Positions 1 to 13,863 of a stretch of DNA of 64,000 bases are shown in pieces (the stretch's first letter is position 1; each line of letters starts with the position of its first letter). The notes beneath the pieces are model-generated. The model ran no database searches, was not told where the DNA came from, and saw nothing but the letters and a program-made list of their open reading frames with translations. Both the position numbers and the translations under genes were made by a program. The DNA lies in contig NC_085099.1 in NCBI RefSeq assembly GCF_963422355.1, forward strand, positions 681,613-745,612, read 5' to 3'. This DNA comes from Corticium candelabrum. Taxonomy: Eukaryota; Porifera; Homoscleromorpha; Homosclerophorida; Plakinidae.

Positions 1-107
1 TTCGGGTTAAGACACCACTCATCGTCAACGACTTGTGGCGATAAGGCACCTGCTTCACACGTCCTACACACAGCGTCAAATCTCTTTACACTCACGGTGG
101 GTCGCAT
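1..107 (-). CDS. possible first exon of a divergent gene, cut by the window edge
   Basis: Reading the minus strand from an ATG at 107 to the left edge gives about 35 codons without a stop, with a Cys-x-x-Cys pair (VCRTCEAG). I do not recognise the product. A strong donor-like sequence (GTGAGT) lies only five codons after the ATG, so the true exon could be much shorter. It would be divergent from the TMC gene that starts at 473. The tract is short and could be open by chance. Confidence 0.25.
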   Translation of the reverse strand, partial: MRPTVSVKRFDAVCRTCEAGALSPQVVDDEWCLNP

Positions 108-472
108 ACGGGACGCCGTGACAATGATATGCTCCCGGATATGACAGAAATATCAGTAGATTGAATGACCCTGGGGTGATACAGGTGCATCGTGCTTCTA
201 CATTGTAGTAAGATTTCTACGTCTACTAAAGGTAAAAAACTTCTTCTTTATTTTAAAATACAAGTCTTCAATGTTATTCTAACTAGAGCACACTACACGT
301 CAAGTTTGTGCTGCTTTGTCTCTACTTCGAGAAGAACTCACTTGCTGTTTCTAAATGTGCCTGTTATGTCTGGGACTGAAATTCTTTTGCAGCACGAGGA
401 CAGAATTTTGGAAGAGGGTGTGGCCCGGTCAGCTCCAGGTGGGCAGTAACTCCTACGCATACTGTAGTAGGT
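108..472. promoter_or_regulatory. upstream region of the TMC gene
   Basis: No convincing coding sequence is seen here. The stretch lies directly before the TMC start codon and probably holds its promoter and 5' UTR. An open frame at 192-449 on the plus strand has no recognisable domain and is treated as chance. Confidence 0.3.
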
Positions 473-959
473 ATGCAGACACGCGCACGTGCGAGGTTGC
501 TAGTTAGTGTAAGTCACGTGACAACGTTTATTATAGCAAAGACCCGAAGCAAGCTAAAGTCTAGAAAAGATATCCTTTCTCCGTCAGAGCAACTAAGAAG
601 AGGGCGCTATGAACATCATGATGATACGTATGTCGACGCCTGCCAACTTCCATTGATTGACTGCAGAAGTCTTTGTTGCAGGGAAGTCTATGTCAACTTG
701 CTGCAGCTGCGAGAAGAAATTGCGATTTCATCACGAAGGGCTTCTTACGATGATGAAATCGATGACGAAAACGAACCGTATGAGACAGATTTGGAACATT
801 TACAGGATGTCAGAAATGCAGTGAAACATCTGAGAGCCGTTCCTGTATTCATGAAAAACAAACTCGAAATCTTACAGTATGATTTGCTATCATGTCTAAC
901 TGTCCTTGCGTCCGTTTGTTGATATTTGTATACGTAGATTTTTTTTATTTTTTAGGTGC

Positions 960-1046
<87 letters not shown>

Positions 1047-4000
1047 AGTTGCTACCTTTTTGTGCTATGCGCTTTATTGGTGTCTGGATATGTTTAGTAA
1101 CCTCATTACACTTTGTGCAGTATGCTTATGTATATACAAGCAGTGATATCAGGCATGCTTCTTGAGCAAATAAATGTATGTGTTGTGTATACTCTGACAA
1201 TAGACTTGCCCAAGAGCTTGAGTCCAAAAAAATGGATCACTTGTCGAAGTTTGACAACTGGAAGTATACCTCTCACAAAGTCAGCATTTTAACATGTGAC
1301 TATACCAAGTGTCCTGATATATAATGTTGTTCAGTGGAAAGAAAATACTGCACAGTTTTTGTATGCTATTGTGAAGTTTGTGACTCCATGGCAGTCTTTA
1401 ATTGCGAAGACAGAACGTGAGTATATGTTGTGCTCGTATTGTTTAATTATTTAGAGATTATTTGTCTCTAATTTTTCAACATAGATCGCTTGGGATCTGG
1501 AGTAGCTTCATACTTTGTTTTTCTTCGTTGGCTGTTGGGACTGAACCTCTTCATGTTTCTTCTCCTATTAGGATTTGTGATTCTACCGCAGGTGAGAGCC
1601 CTCGATTTAATTGGTTACCCTCTGGGTGTGCACACGTTTACAGAAAGCTTACATTTATGCAAACAGGCACTGGTAGGAGAGGGTCTAATGGTTTCAGATG
1701 CACTAACTGAAGTTGATGGCGTGTCTAAATTGTCATACATTGTGGATGGCAAGGTACACATATGTATATTAGAATAGAGTGACATGATGTTATGTATATT
1801 ATTAAAGGAAATGTGAGGCAGTGTGCACAATCTACCTAATGCATTGAACTTATCATTTTAATTCTGTAATTTGATGTACAGGGATATCTTATGGAGTTTT
1901 CCCTTTTGTTTTATGGCTATTATGACCACAAGTCTCTCGAGATAACACCAGGTGTTGGAGTATATAATTTACCTCTGGCATTCTTGTTGACTACTGGTGC
2001 GATTCTTGTTATTTGTTTTGTGCTCGTATCAAGAAAGTGAGATGTTGAAATACTAGATAGAATACATATAGCACAATTAATTATTTGCATACAGGTTGTT
2101 GAAAAAGGACAAAGTAGTCTTTGCTGCTCGACAGAGTTTTCCATGTACGTGGCTGACATTATGTAGCTGGGATCATAACATAGCAGAATCAACAGTAGCC
2201 AAATACCGAAAACGTACAGTTGTTGACAGCTTGAAGGTCACATTTTACTTGTGCTTGTGGATTGATTTGATTGCAATTGTAACATCAAGAGTTTAATCAT
2301 TTAGAATACAGTAACAGCAGACGAGTTGTTGGAAAGAAGCAAAAAGTGAGTAGAAATGTCAACATAGATACTACACAGGAATGAATGTCAATTTGGAAAT
2401 TTGAGAGCAACTGATCTAGGCTTTATTGAGCAGTCTCCTCAAAGATGTTTGATCTGTCCAAATTAATAATGTTTTGATTCGTTTACTCTGCAGGTGGCAA
2501 CTGTACTTGGTTCGGATTGTTACCAATGTGATTGTCGTGCTCCTTTGTACAATCAGTGTAGCCGCTGTGTACTTTACTATAAGCAGTGCCACGTGCCTTT
2601 TACAAGCAACAAGTGGAGCAGACCTGACCGTTTACTTCCGTAGTGGACTAGGAGCATTTCCTCAGTTTTTCTCTGTGTTGAGAGTGAGCAGTAGCTTGTT
2701 TATTTATTAATGCAAAGTTTTGGCTAAACGACTGCCTTGATGTTCTTAGGTTCCTCTAGTTGTTAGTGGCTTGAATCTTGTGTTGCCAGCCGTGTTTGAG
2801 TACATAGCTCAACAAAACTGGGAACGACTTCATCCCAGAAATAGACTACTTCTGACGTTTGGAAGGTTATTTATTGTATTCTTGTAGACAAGAAAAATGT
2901 GTGCTGATTGACTTTTTTAGAAGTTACATTATCTATCTTGCCAATTTTGTTGTTGTATTAGTAACTTTGTCAACACATCTGAAATCACCTTCTCAAGTAA
3001 GACTACCCTGTTATGTCATTTATCTTTGCAGTCACTTGCATGCATTTTCTCTAGGCTAAAGATATTGATGGCACTAGTTGCTGTGTGGATACTGCATCTA
3101 ATACATTTCCTGTGCTGCTTGATTTTCCTAGTTGTGCTCACCTTGCAACTGGAAGTGTGTCCGAAGATAAACTTGTCCATCTTTCAAATCTTTGCTGGAA
3201 CAATATAACATCTACATCCTCTAGCTCTGATATTATCAATTTTTTCCCTTGCTTAAACATGCTTGGACCTGACAGTGGAAACTTATCTCATTGCTGGGAG
3301 ACCGTTATTGGCCAAGAATTGTTTCAGCTGCTTAATGTTGATATTCTTATTGAGATTTGCATTGGTATCTTAGTTCTTGAATGGGGACGAGCTTTTCTTG
3401 TATCTACTGATGGGTTCCGTTGCTGTGGGAAGCTGGCAGCATGGGTATGGTGAATTACCTCTACTTTTTATTATATGGCGTATTGTGACAGCTGCATCAA
3501 ACTTCTAGATTGGATATTCTTCATTTCACACTTCAGAAAATGTTCTGACCCTGACTTACAAACAAGCAATTGTTTGGTGGGTTTGTAGATCTATAATTAT
3601 TTAATCACTACCCATGTTACCATGCTGAGGTATTTCTATTAGGTTGGGCTTCTTTTTTTGCCCTTTTCTTCCTGGTATTGCCTTACTAGGGATGTTCATT
3701 CTCTTCTTCTTACGTCTGATGTCAACTCGCGTGGCTGTTAGACCTTGGCAAGTCTTTAGAGAGATTCGACACAGCACAAGAAGATTTTATATGCAGGCAT
3801 TGTTTTCCATGCTTATTGTTGACTTTTGTGCCGTTGGGTACATCATTGTTGAGTAAGGAGTTGATACCCTATATAACAAGGAAAGACTGTTTTGTGAGGA
3901 CAGATTCTGAAATTTTTAGGAAATCACCATCTACAAACTGTGGACCATTTAGGAGCTTGCATTCCATGGCAGACATTTTAGTACAAGTGATAGAAACATG

Positions 4001-4975
4001 GCCCTCATGGTTGGAGACTGTGATTACATTTTTCAAGTCTATAGCAACTGTGTCTCTTATTATCCTCATTTTATGGTAACACTCATTAAAAATGTGTAAA
4101 AGTCAATACTGTCAGTTCCGTTTTCCATAGTTTCCTAGGATACTATCAATGGCAAACTGCTGCTGCATACAAGAACTTTCAAAAGGATCTACTCTATCAG
4201 ATGAAAGTGGTAGGCACATGGCTACATGTATTGTTTAATTAATCAAATGACAATCTCTTATCTGTTCTATATTCAAAGTTGAGAAACAAGATACAATCCC
4301 AACAAGGTTGCTTTTAGTTCATGGTGTTGGACTCCCGTTGTGACGTTCTATTTAGGTGTATCAAATGAGCAAACATTGCCAAGTCCAAGAAGTTTTGTTT
4401 CAATCACAACACCAGATGGTCAAGTGAATCAACTTCAGCTTCCTCGCGTTCTTCCTCCTATCAGTGATGTAAAACTTAGAAATAGAAGAGACCAGAAGAA
4501 ACAACCACAACTAAATAGTGCAACTGCAGTTGCTTCAGCACAACACTTGCAATCACAGGAAGAGAACGTAATGTCAAGACAACCCAAACGTAACCCAGTC
4601 AAAGAAGCTAAGCCAAGAGAAGCTAAATCAAAGGAGTTACAGAACAAGAAGAGATCATCATATCAGAGGACACCTTCAATTGCTACTACTGACAATGCAA
4701 GCGAACCTGCTCAAGAGTTTGAATATTTCAATTCTGGGTTTGATGATTTATATGCACGCCTGGATAGTGCTGAACAGGAACAGTTAAAGTGGCCACAGTT
4801 AAAGAAGACAGGAGGACATGGCAGGAATCCAAAATCTGCTATCCCTGCAACATCTCAGTCATATTCTCACGTACAGGTGCCTAGTTACATGCTGGGTACA
4901 CAAGGTGATCCATATCAAGATGACTATAATCGGCCTGCTAGTTTCTGGACCACTTTGGGACAGAATGAGAACTAA
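473..4975 (+). CDS. transmembrane channel-like (TMC) protein, 17 exons, about 1033 aa
   Basis: TMC proteins are multi-pass membrane proteins; some are pore subunits of mechanically gated channels. Exons: 473-876, 1204-1279, 1335-1416, 1485-1753, 1882-2036, 2095-2236, 2305-2345, 2494-2683, 2750-2865, 2921-2996, 3055-3444, 3509-3576, 3643-3852, 3920-4075, 4131-4209, 4279-4306, 4356-4975. All junctions keep the frame. The first membrane segment is near residues 190-220. The family signature CWETVIGQE is in exon 11 (about residue 597) and the conserved CGPF in exon 14, followed by a hydrophobic segment. The final 207 residues are hydrophilic and rich in Lys, Arg and Gln, so probably cytoplasmic. 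A poly(A) signal (AATAAA) is at 5014. Family identity is firm; which vertebrate TMC subgroup it matches is not decided. The small exon 16 (28 bases, AAG acceptor) is the weakest part of the model. Confidence 0.88.
959..1042. repeat. composite (CG)n(TG)n microsatellite in TMC intron 1
   Basis: An alternating CG run (about 959-974) passes directly into an uninterrupted TG run up to about 1042. It lies in the first TMC intron. The acceptor-like TTTTTTAG immediately before it does not lead into coding sequence. Confidence 0.95.
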
Positions 4976-5732
4976 CAATCTTTGTGGGCAGCGTTGTTTC
5001 ATTACTAGTTTAGAATAAATAAATATATGCATGTTGCTGTGCCTATTCATGCTTTGAAGAAAGGATGTGAAGCTACAAGTTGTAAGTTCATAATTATATC
5101 ATCATTCTTGTGAAGAAGCAAATAAGTTGTGTCTGCAATTTGGACTGAATATCATAAACAGTAATAGTAAAGAGCCATTACATCACGATCTATTGTCTTC
5201 CTCTGCTTGAAATAACTAGAGCTATCAAACTACATTCTCTGCATATATAATAGCATCATTTGTCAAACATAAAACCCGGTAATTTTGTTTGCGTAGGGAA
5301 ACCGACTTCCGTTTCTTAATAATAAACACCACATCCAGACGAGCGATCGCCTCAGAATTCATCTATAGATCGAAATGAAGTACTATAAACTATGTGGTCG
5401 GTTATCAATTCTTTTGGGCGAGAATGTCATACAGACGTGTGACTGCGCGTGTGGTTGAGTCTCGTGACTTGAAGTACGGAACTGCGTCTCACGCAGCCAG
5501 CGGATCGCACTGAACAGCACAAAAACGTTCTGCTTCCTAACAGTCTGATGCGTAACAAGTGCCGACGACGTACCGTGCGAAGGGCGATGTGTTGAAGAAA
5601 AGGAAAAGTCTAGAATTTTAGAGTTTTCAGAATGTGGGAGCAGTTGGGGATGCGGCATGTTATCAAGAGAAATGATATAGACATCTATCCGCTACTTTCG
5701 CTGCCACAGCACGATCTGTCACAGCGCAGACC
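4976..5732. other. intergenic: TMC 3' UTR and upstream region of the SRCR gene
   Basis: The TMC poly(A) signal (AATAAA at 5014) lies here. The remainder has no recognisable gene and probably contains the promoter and 5' UTR of the SRCR gene. An open minus-strand frame at 5383-5658 shows no domain. Confidence 0.6.
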
Positions 5733-6499
5733 ATGTCGCGTGTGGTGGCTCCGCTTCTTCAACTTTCGCTCTTGTTCCAATGTATGTCGTCAATCAATGG
5801 AGCTCGCTTGCGTTTGTCGCACGGTACCTACGGTCGAGTGGAGCTTCAGTATTCTGGTTCTTGGGGTACAATTTGTGACGACAATTGGCGCATGAATGAA
5901 GGCAATGTGGTCTGTCGAGAGCTGGGCTTTGTACGCGCAGAAGCAGTCAAGACAAGAGCTGAGTATGGACAAGGATCTGGCTACATGCATTACTTTGTCT
6001 GCGCAGGAACGGAGAATTCGCTAGACAGCTGCTCAACAAGAAGGTACCGCATCAACTCCTGCAGCCATAGCGAAGACGTAGGAGTTATATGCTTGCGATC
6101 TGGTAGGTATGAGGTGTTTACTTGAGCTAGATAATTGTTTCTTAATCCCACTATTTGTGAGCGAAATCTCTTCAAGTGCAATTACATTAATTAAGTTTTA
6201 GGCAAACACTAACACAGCTAAAAGCCCACAGAGTCTGTCAAAAATGCATATTTAATTAAGACGGCCCCTCAAATACTTAGATACCATGCTGCATAGCAGG
6301 AAATTATTTTTGACAAGATTGTAAGTGCTTTAGTCTATTCTAAAAAGTATAGCGAATTGAAGTTTCTGCATTGACTTAGTTTTATTTGTGTTCTGTTCTT
6401 GTCTTGTTTATGTAGAGTCTTTGTTGGTATGCTTGTATGTTACGTCTTCTGTTGCCCCTGCTAGGGAACTGCAACTGTAAATTGTTGCAATAAGAAATA

Positions 6500-6534
<35 letters not shown>

Positions 6535-9500
6535 GATTTCACTAAATGAATGTATTGTGTATCTTCTGGGCAGCACTGCCAAAATTGAGTTCAACAGATA
6601 GCAACTTTCCAACTTTAAATCGAAGAATAATACTACAACACCACTGTGACCACACATACTCCACTATATACACTATACAACCACACTACACAATTCATTC
6701 TATTCACTATATATATAGTACTCAATTTCAACAAGCCTCCTAAGTTGTCTGTTAGTTGTCCAACAGTAATGTAAGTTTTACACTACTGCATGTACTATAG
6801 TGCAGAACAAATAATTTCAACAGTAGATTTCTTAATCCTAAACCAGTGGAGACAATTTGATGCGATGAATTGTTAGAACAATTTTGTTAAACATGCGTAT
6901 CTTGACATTCTAGTTGCTTGTTTAGGTCTTGGAACGGCTATACGTCTTGTTGGAGGGCATGAACCAAACAGGGGACGAGTTGAAGTATTTTGGCAATCAC
7001 AGTGGGGAACAGTTACAGATGATGGGTGGGATATTAATGACGCAAATGTAGCATGTAAGCAGCTTGGATATGAACGAGCTTCCAGTGCAACACACAATGC
7101 ACACTTTGAAGAGGGTTTAGGACCGATTACAAGGGACAACGTAGCTTGCGGTGGCAGTGAAGTGAGGCTTCAGGATTGCAATTTTAGAGGTTGGCGTTTA
7201 CATGATTCAGACAGTCATTCTGAAGATGCTGGCGCCATTTGTGTAGGACAAGGTTAGATGTTATTACTATTGTATAGAGTATATGTATAAACTAAGCAAG
7301 CTAAACTTGTGAACAATAAATCTTGTTTTTTTGTTTCTTGTGAGCAGCAACTTATCCTGTCAGACTAGTGGGAGGGTCATCACCTAGTCAAGGACGAGTG
7401 GAGATTCAGTATAGTGGCTTGTGGGGAACTGTGTGTCAAGACAAGTGGGATATGAATGATGCCAATGTTGTCTGCCACCAAATGGGTTACAGTAGAGCTG
7501 CAGCAATAAGAACAAACGCTTATTATGGTAGAGGAGTTGGACATACCTGGATGACCAATGTAGACTGCTCAGGAGATGAACAAAGGTTGCAGGATTGTAA
7601 ATTTGAAGGATGGGCAATAGAAGAATGTAGTCACAGCTCTGACGTTGGTATTATTTGTAGTGGAGCAAGTAACAAGTTGAAAAACTGTTAAGTTAACACT
7701 CATAAGCATGTCAAATTTAAGCATTCTTGCCTGCGTCTAGCTACTGTTCCGATACGGCTGACAAGAGCTAGTCATGGTTATGGAAGAGTTGAGGTGTACA
7801 ACAACAGACTGTGGGGAACAGTATGTGATTCCTCTTGGAACATACAAGATGCGCACACAGTCTGTCGGCAACTAGCCTTTTCTCCTGCTACAGCTTACTA
7901 TCACAATGCTGCATATGGACAAGGTTCTGGGCATATCTGGATGAACAGTGTTGCTTGCACTGGCAATGAACTTAACATTGGTCAGTGCAGATTTTCAGGT
8001 TGGGATAACAATGTATGCTCACATAAACATGATTCTAGTGTGTGCTGCGCAAGTGCAGGTATAAACACTAACTCTTCAAAAGCCAGTTTATCTACTAAAA
8101 ATGTGGTTGATGCTTGTTCTCTGTACTTATAGTTGCTCCACTGTCTCTTCGACTTGTTGGTGGGTCATCCCACAACCAAGGAAGATTGGAAGTTTTCTAT
8201 GGAGGAGTGTGGGGAACAGTGTGTGATGATCTGTTCTATTCACAGTCAGCTAGAGTTGCATGCAAACAACTTGGATATACTGGGGGAACCTACAGAAGAA
8301 ATGGTCAAACAGGTTTTGGACCAGGAACAGGACCTGTATGGATGGATAATGTACGATGCAGAGGCACAGAGTCACAGCTGACTAGTTGTCAGTATCCAGG
8401 ATGGGGAGTGTCCGATTGCGGTCATGATGAAGATATAGGAGTTGTATGCTCTGGCACAGGTAATGTCCATTAATTAATTAGTTAATTAAGATATGTGGAT
8501 ATATAAGGCAATGAATATGTCCTTTGTGTGTGCAGATCAAATATCAGTTCGTCTTGTTGGCAGCTCCAGCACACCACATCAGGGCCGAGTAGAAATATAC
8601 TATGGAAAACAATGGGGTTCTGTTTGTGACACTGGCTGGACAATGAACAATGCTCACGTTGTATGCCACCAACTTGGTTATGCTAGAGCAACTGCATTCC
8701 ATTCAAATGCTGCTCTTGGACGAGGATCAGGTCACATTTGGATGAGCAATGTTCAATGCAGGGGCACTGAGGTTAGGCTTCAAGATTGTCAATTTAGTGG
8801 CTGGGGTAATATAGGTCAATGCCTTCACACTGATGATGTTGGTATTGTCTGTGAAGGAAAAGGTGAGCAATGCGCTCCTAATCTACATGATAAGTCTTAA
8901 CTCTGACTATATATTTAACAGCTCATACACCTGTTCGTCTTGTTGGTGGCAGTTACTATGGGCGTGTGGAAGTCTTCTATAGTGGGTTGTGGGGAACAGT
9001 TTGTGATAATTCGTGGGATATTGCTGATGCTCATGTAGTGTGTCGGCAATTAGGATTTACACACGCAACAACTTACAGACGTAATGCATATTATGGACAA
9101 GGTACTGGTCACATATGGCTGACAAATGTTGCATGTAATTCACGTGATGACCACTTGGACAATTGTGCACATTCTGGCTGGGATGTTGGATCTACTTCGT
9201 GTTCACATCGTGAAGATGCTGGAGTTGTTTGTTCAGGCACAGGTAAGCGCAATGACTGACAAATGTCAAAAGAATGAAAACATAAAATTCTGTTTCTTAT
9301 ACAGGTGCTGCAGTGACTGTAATAAGGCTTGTTGGTGGTAGCTCTTCAAGAGAAGGAAGAGTGGAAGTGTTCTATGCTGGAGTGTGGGGAACTGTCTGCA
9401 ATGCAGGCTGGGGTACAAGTGATGCAAATGTTGTGTGTAGACAGTTGGGATTCAGCAGAGGAACTGCTATAACAACATCATCACGATTTGGGCAAGGAGT

Positions 9501-11031
9501 GGGACCAACGTGGATGAACAATGTCAACTGTGGTGGCGGAGAGACACGATTACATTCTTGTTCATTCTCAGGATGGGGAGCATCCCAGTGTCGTGATCAC
9601 CATTCAAGAGATGCTGGAGTTGTATGTAGTGGTACAGGTCAGAAATGGCACTTTTTAGCATATCTTGTACTCAGTAATACGTAAAACAAAGTTGTGATTA
9701 TTGCTTTGTAGTGACTCAAACATTTAATGTGAGAATTACTGGTGGAACCAGCAATACTGGACGAGTAGAAATTCAACATCAGGGAGTATGGGGAACTATC
9801 TGCGATGACCATTGGAATATTGTTGATGCTCGAGTTGTCTGTCGTCAGCTTGGTTTTGCTACTGCAACAGCTGCCCATCAGGGGAGCAATGTTGTAGATG
9901 GCACTGGACACGTATGGATGGATGACATCAGATGCATAGGCACAGAGAGAAGATTACAAGATTGCCCATCACAGCCATTTGGGAATCACAACTGTGGCCA
10001 CCATGAAGATGCAGAAGCGACTTGTTCAAGTAATATAATTCCATATACTGTAATCAACATCTTAGTAAAACAAAGTTGTCATTATTGCATTGTAGTGACT
10101 GACACAGTCAGAATTACTGGTGGAACAACCAGCAACACTGGACGAGTAGAAATTCGACATCAAGGAGTGTGGGGAACTATCTGTGATGACTATTGGGGTA
10201 TTATTGATGCTCAAGTTGTCTGTCGTCAGCTTGGTTTTGCTACTGCAACAGCTGCCCATCAAGGGAGCAATGGTTTAGATGGCACTGGACAAATATGGAT
10301 GGATGACATTACATGCACAGGCACAGAGACAAGTCTGCAAGATTGCCCATCACAGACAATTGGGAATCACAACTGTGGCCACCATGAAGATGCAGGAGTG
10401 ACTTGTTCAAGTATATAATTCCATATAATGTAATCAACATCTTAGTAAAACAAAGTTGTGATTATTGCTTTGTAGTGACTGAAACATTCAACGTGAGAAT
10501 TACTGGTGGAACCAGCAATACTGGGCGAGTAGAAATTCAATATCAGGGAGTGTGGGGAACTATATGTGATGACCATTGGGATATTGTTGATGCCCGAGTT
10601 GTCTGTCGTCAGCTTGGCTTTGTTACTGCAACAGCTGCCCTTCAAGGAGGCAATGTTGTAGATGGCACTGGACAAATATGGCTGGATGACATCAGATGCA
10701 CAGGCACAGAGACAAGTCTGCAAGATTGCCCATCACAGACAATTGGGAATCACAACTGTGGCCACAATGAAGATGCGGGAGTGACTTGTTCAAGTAATAT
10801 AATTCCACATACTGTAATCAACATCTTAGTAAACAAAGTTGTCATTATTGATTTGTAGTGACTGACACAGTCAGAATTACTGGTGGAACCAGAAATACCG
10901 GACGAGTAGAAATTCAACATCAGGGAGTGTGGGGAACTATCTGTGATGACCATTGGGATATAGTTGATGCTCGAGTTGTCAGCTTGGTTTTGCTACTGCG
11001 ACAGCTGCCTACCAAGGGAGTGACGTTGTAG
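5733..11031 (+). CDS. secreted multi-SRCR-domain protein (11 intact SRCR domains plus a truncated 12th)
   Basis: SRCR domains are disulfide-bonded extracellular modules that bind ligands; in sponges such arrays have been linked to cell aggregation and immune recognition. A hydrophobic leader follows the ATG at 5733. Each exon then encodes one domain and every intron is phase 1. Exons: 5733-6102, 6926-7252, 7348-7668, 7741-8058, 8133-8459, 8536-8862, 8922-9242, 9305-9637, 9712-10029, 10096-10410, 10476-10793, 10859-11031. Most domains have the six cysteines of group A (GTICDD, VVCRQLG, the Cys-rich turn, DC-x-H and a final GVxC). Domain 2 lacks one disulfide pair. The frame reaches a stop at 11029-11031 inside domain 12 because of a 7-base deletion, giving about 1255 residues. 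No membrane anchor is visible. The true 3' end is uncertain and could be changed by skipping of exons 12 and 13. Confidence 0.82.
6501..6533. repeat. (ATT)n microsatellite in SRCR intron 1
   Basis: About eleven perfect ATT units lie in the 823-base first intron (6103-6925), the longest of this gene. The rest of that intron shows no other recognisable element. Confidence 0.95.
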
Positions 11032-11539
11032 ATGGCACTGGACAAATATGGCTGGATGACATCAGATGCACAGGCACAGAGACAAGTCTGCAAGATTGCC
11101 CATCAGACAATTGGGAATCACAACTGTGGCCACCATGAAGATGCAGGAGTGACTTGTTCAAGTAATATAATTCCATATACTGTAATCAACCTCTTTAGTA
11201 AAACAAAGTTGTCATTATTGCTTAGTGACTGACACAGTGAGAATTACTGGTGGAACCAGAAATACTGGACGAGTAGAAATTCGACATCAGGGAGTGTGGG
11301 GAACTATCTGTGATGACGATTGAGATATTGTTGATGCCCGAGTTGTCTGTCGTCAGCTTGGTTTTGATACTGCAACAGCTGCCCATCAAGGGGACGACGT
11401 TGTAGATGGAACTGGACAAATATGGATGGATGACATCAGTTGCACAGGCACCGAGACAAGTCTGCGAGACTGCCCATCACAGACAATTGGCAATCACAAC
11501 TGTGGCCACCATGAAGATGCGGGAGTGACTTGTCAGTAA
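9712..11539 (+). repeat. tandem exon-plus-intron duplications, five SRCR units of about 370-384 bp
   Basis: Units start at 9712, 10096, 10476, 10859 and 11226. Both the SRCR exon and the following short intron are nearly the same in each copy; the intron text beginning TAATATAATTCCATATACTG recurs after units 1 and 4 and, with small changes, after units 2 and 3. Near-identity of intron sequence shows that the copies arose recently by unequal exchange or replication slippage. The earlier SRCR exons (2-8) have unrelated introns, so they are old. Confidence 0.93.
10859..11539 (+). pseudogene. decayed SRCR exons 12 and 13
   Basis: Exon 12 (10859-11161) has lost seven bases in the VVCRQLG region, which removes the Cys-Arg-Gln and shifts the frame to a stop at 11029-11031; a second 2-base deletion lies further on in the CPSQT region. 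Exon 13 (acceptor at 11225) has a TGA at 11321-11323 in place of the conserved Trp codon, and ends in Cys-Gln-stop (11537-11539) without the usual donor. Splice sites at the start of both units remain intact, so they may still be transcribed. Confidence 0.8.
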
Positions 11540-12130
11540 CAGTATATGTACTGCTTCAGTCTGCTTAGTGTATGTATATGCTCATGCTATCCAATAACTT
11601 TGTATGTACTTCCTGGGCCTTGACAATCTCTACCGTAGTGTACCACATTTAACTGAGTGGTCATGTCACCGAATAGTTTGCGATTATCAAGTAATGATGA
11701 TAGTATCATTTGCACAGTCTTTTGTTCTCCATATCTGCCTCTGGAGCACCCACAGGATATTGATGACCATGCAACTACCAGTATTCTACTTGCAAATTTA
11801 TTGAAACACCAGAAAAAGTATTGCCAGTCTGCAAGTGACGTCCTTAGATTAATTATTCCTTCACAATGGTAAATTGAAATTTTTGCCATGCCTACTGTAA
11901 ATTCTTCTCTCACCATTCAATTTGAGTACGTGCAATCTACACTTTGGCAAACAATTTCACTAACAATATTCTTCTACAGGTTTGAATAGTGAACCAAACG
12001 GTCCCTTCAGAGTACCAATTTAATATTAACCCATACTCCAGTAATACCTCTGCTGAAATATTGGTAACTCAAAGATTTGAGCAAATTAAAGTAACAATGA
12101 AGACAAGTAATAGAATCAGTATATTAAGAC
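11540..12130. other. region between the SRCR array and syntaxin-18, no recognised gene
   Basis: Open frames exist on both strands (11587-11916 minus; 11657-11872 plus), but neither resembles a family I know. An acceptor-like site (polypyrimidine then CAG at 11977-11979) is followed by a short phase-compatible reading frame that stops at 12021-12023. It could be an alternative last exon of the SRCR gene if exons 12 and 13 are skipped. The region should also hold the 3' UTRs of two convergent genes. Confidence 0.35.

Positions 12131-13863
<1,733 letters not shown>

Noticed and set aside
892-1165. Three overlapping short open frames of Cys-Val repeats in front of TMC exon 2
   Set aside because: They arise from the (TG)n tract in intron 1; the TMC reading frame jumps from 876 to 1204.
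11587-11916. A 109-codon minus-strand open frame between the SRCR gene and STX18
   Set aside because: No recognisable domain, no clear splice context, and an equally long open stretch on the other strand; treated as chance.
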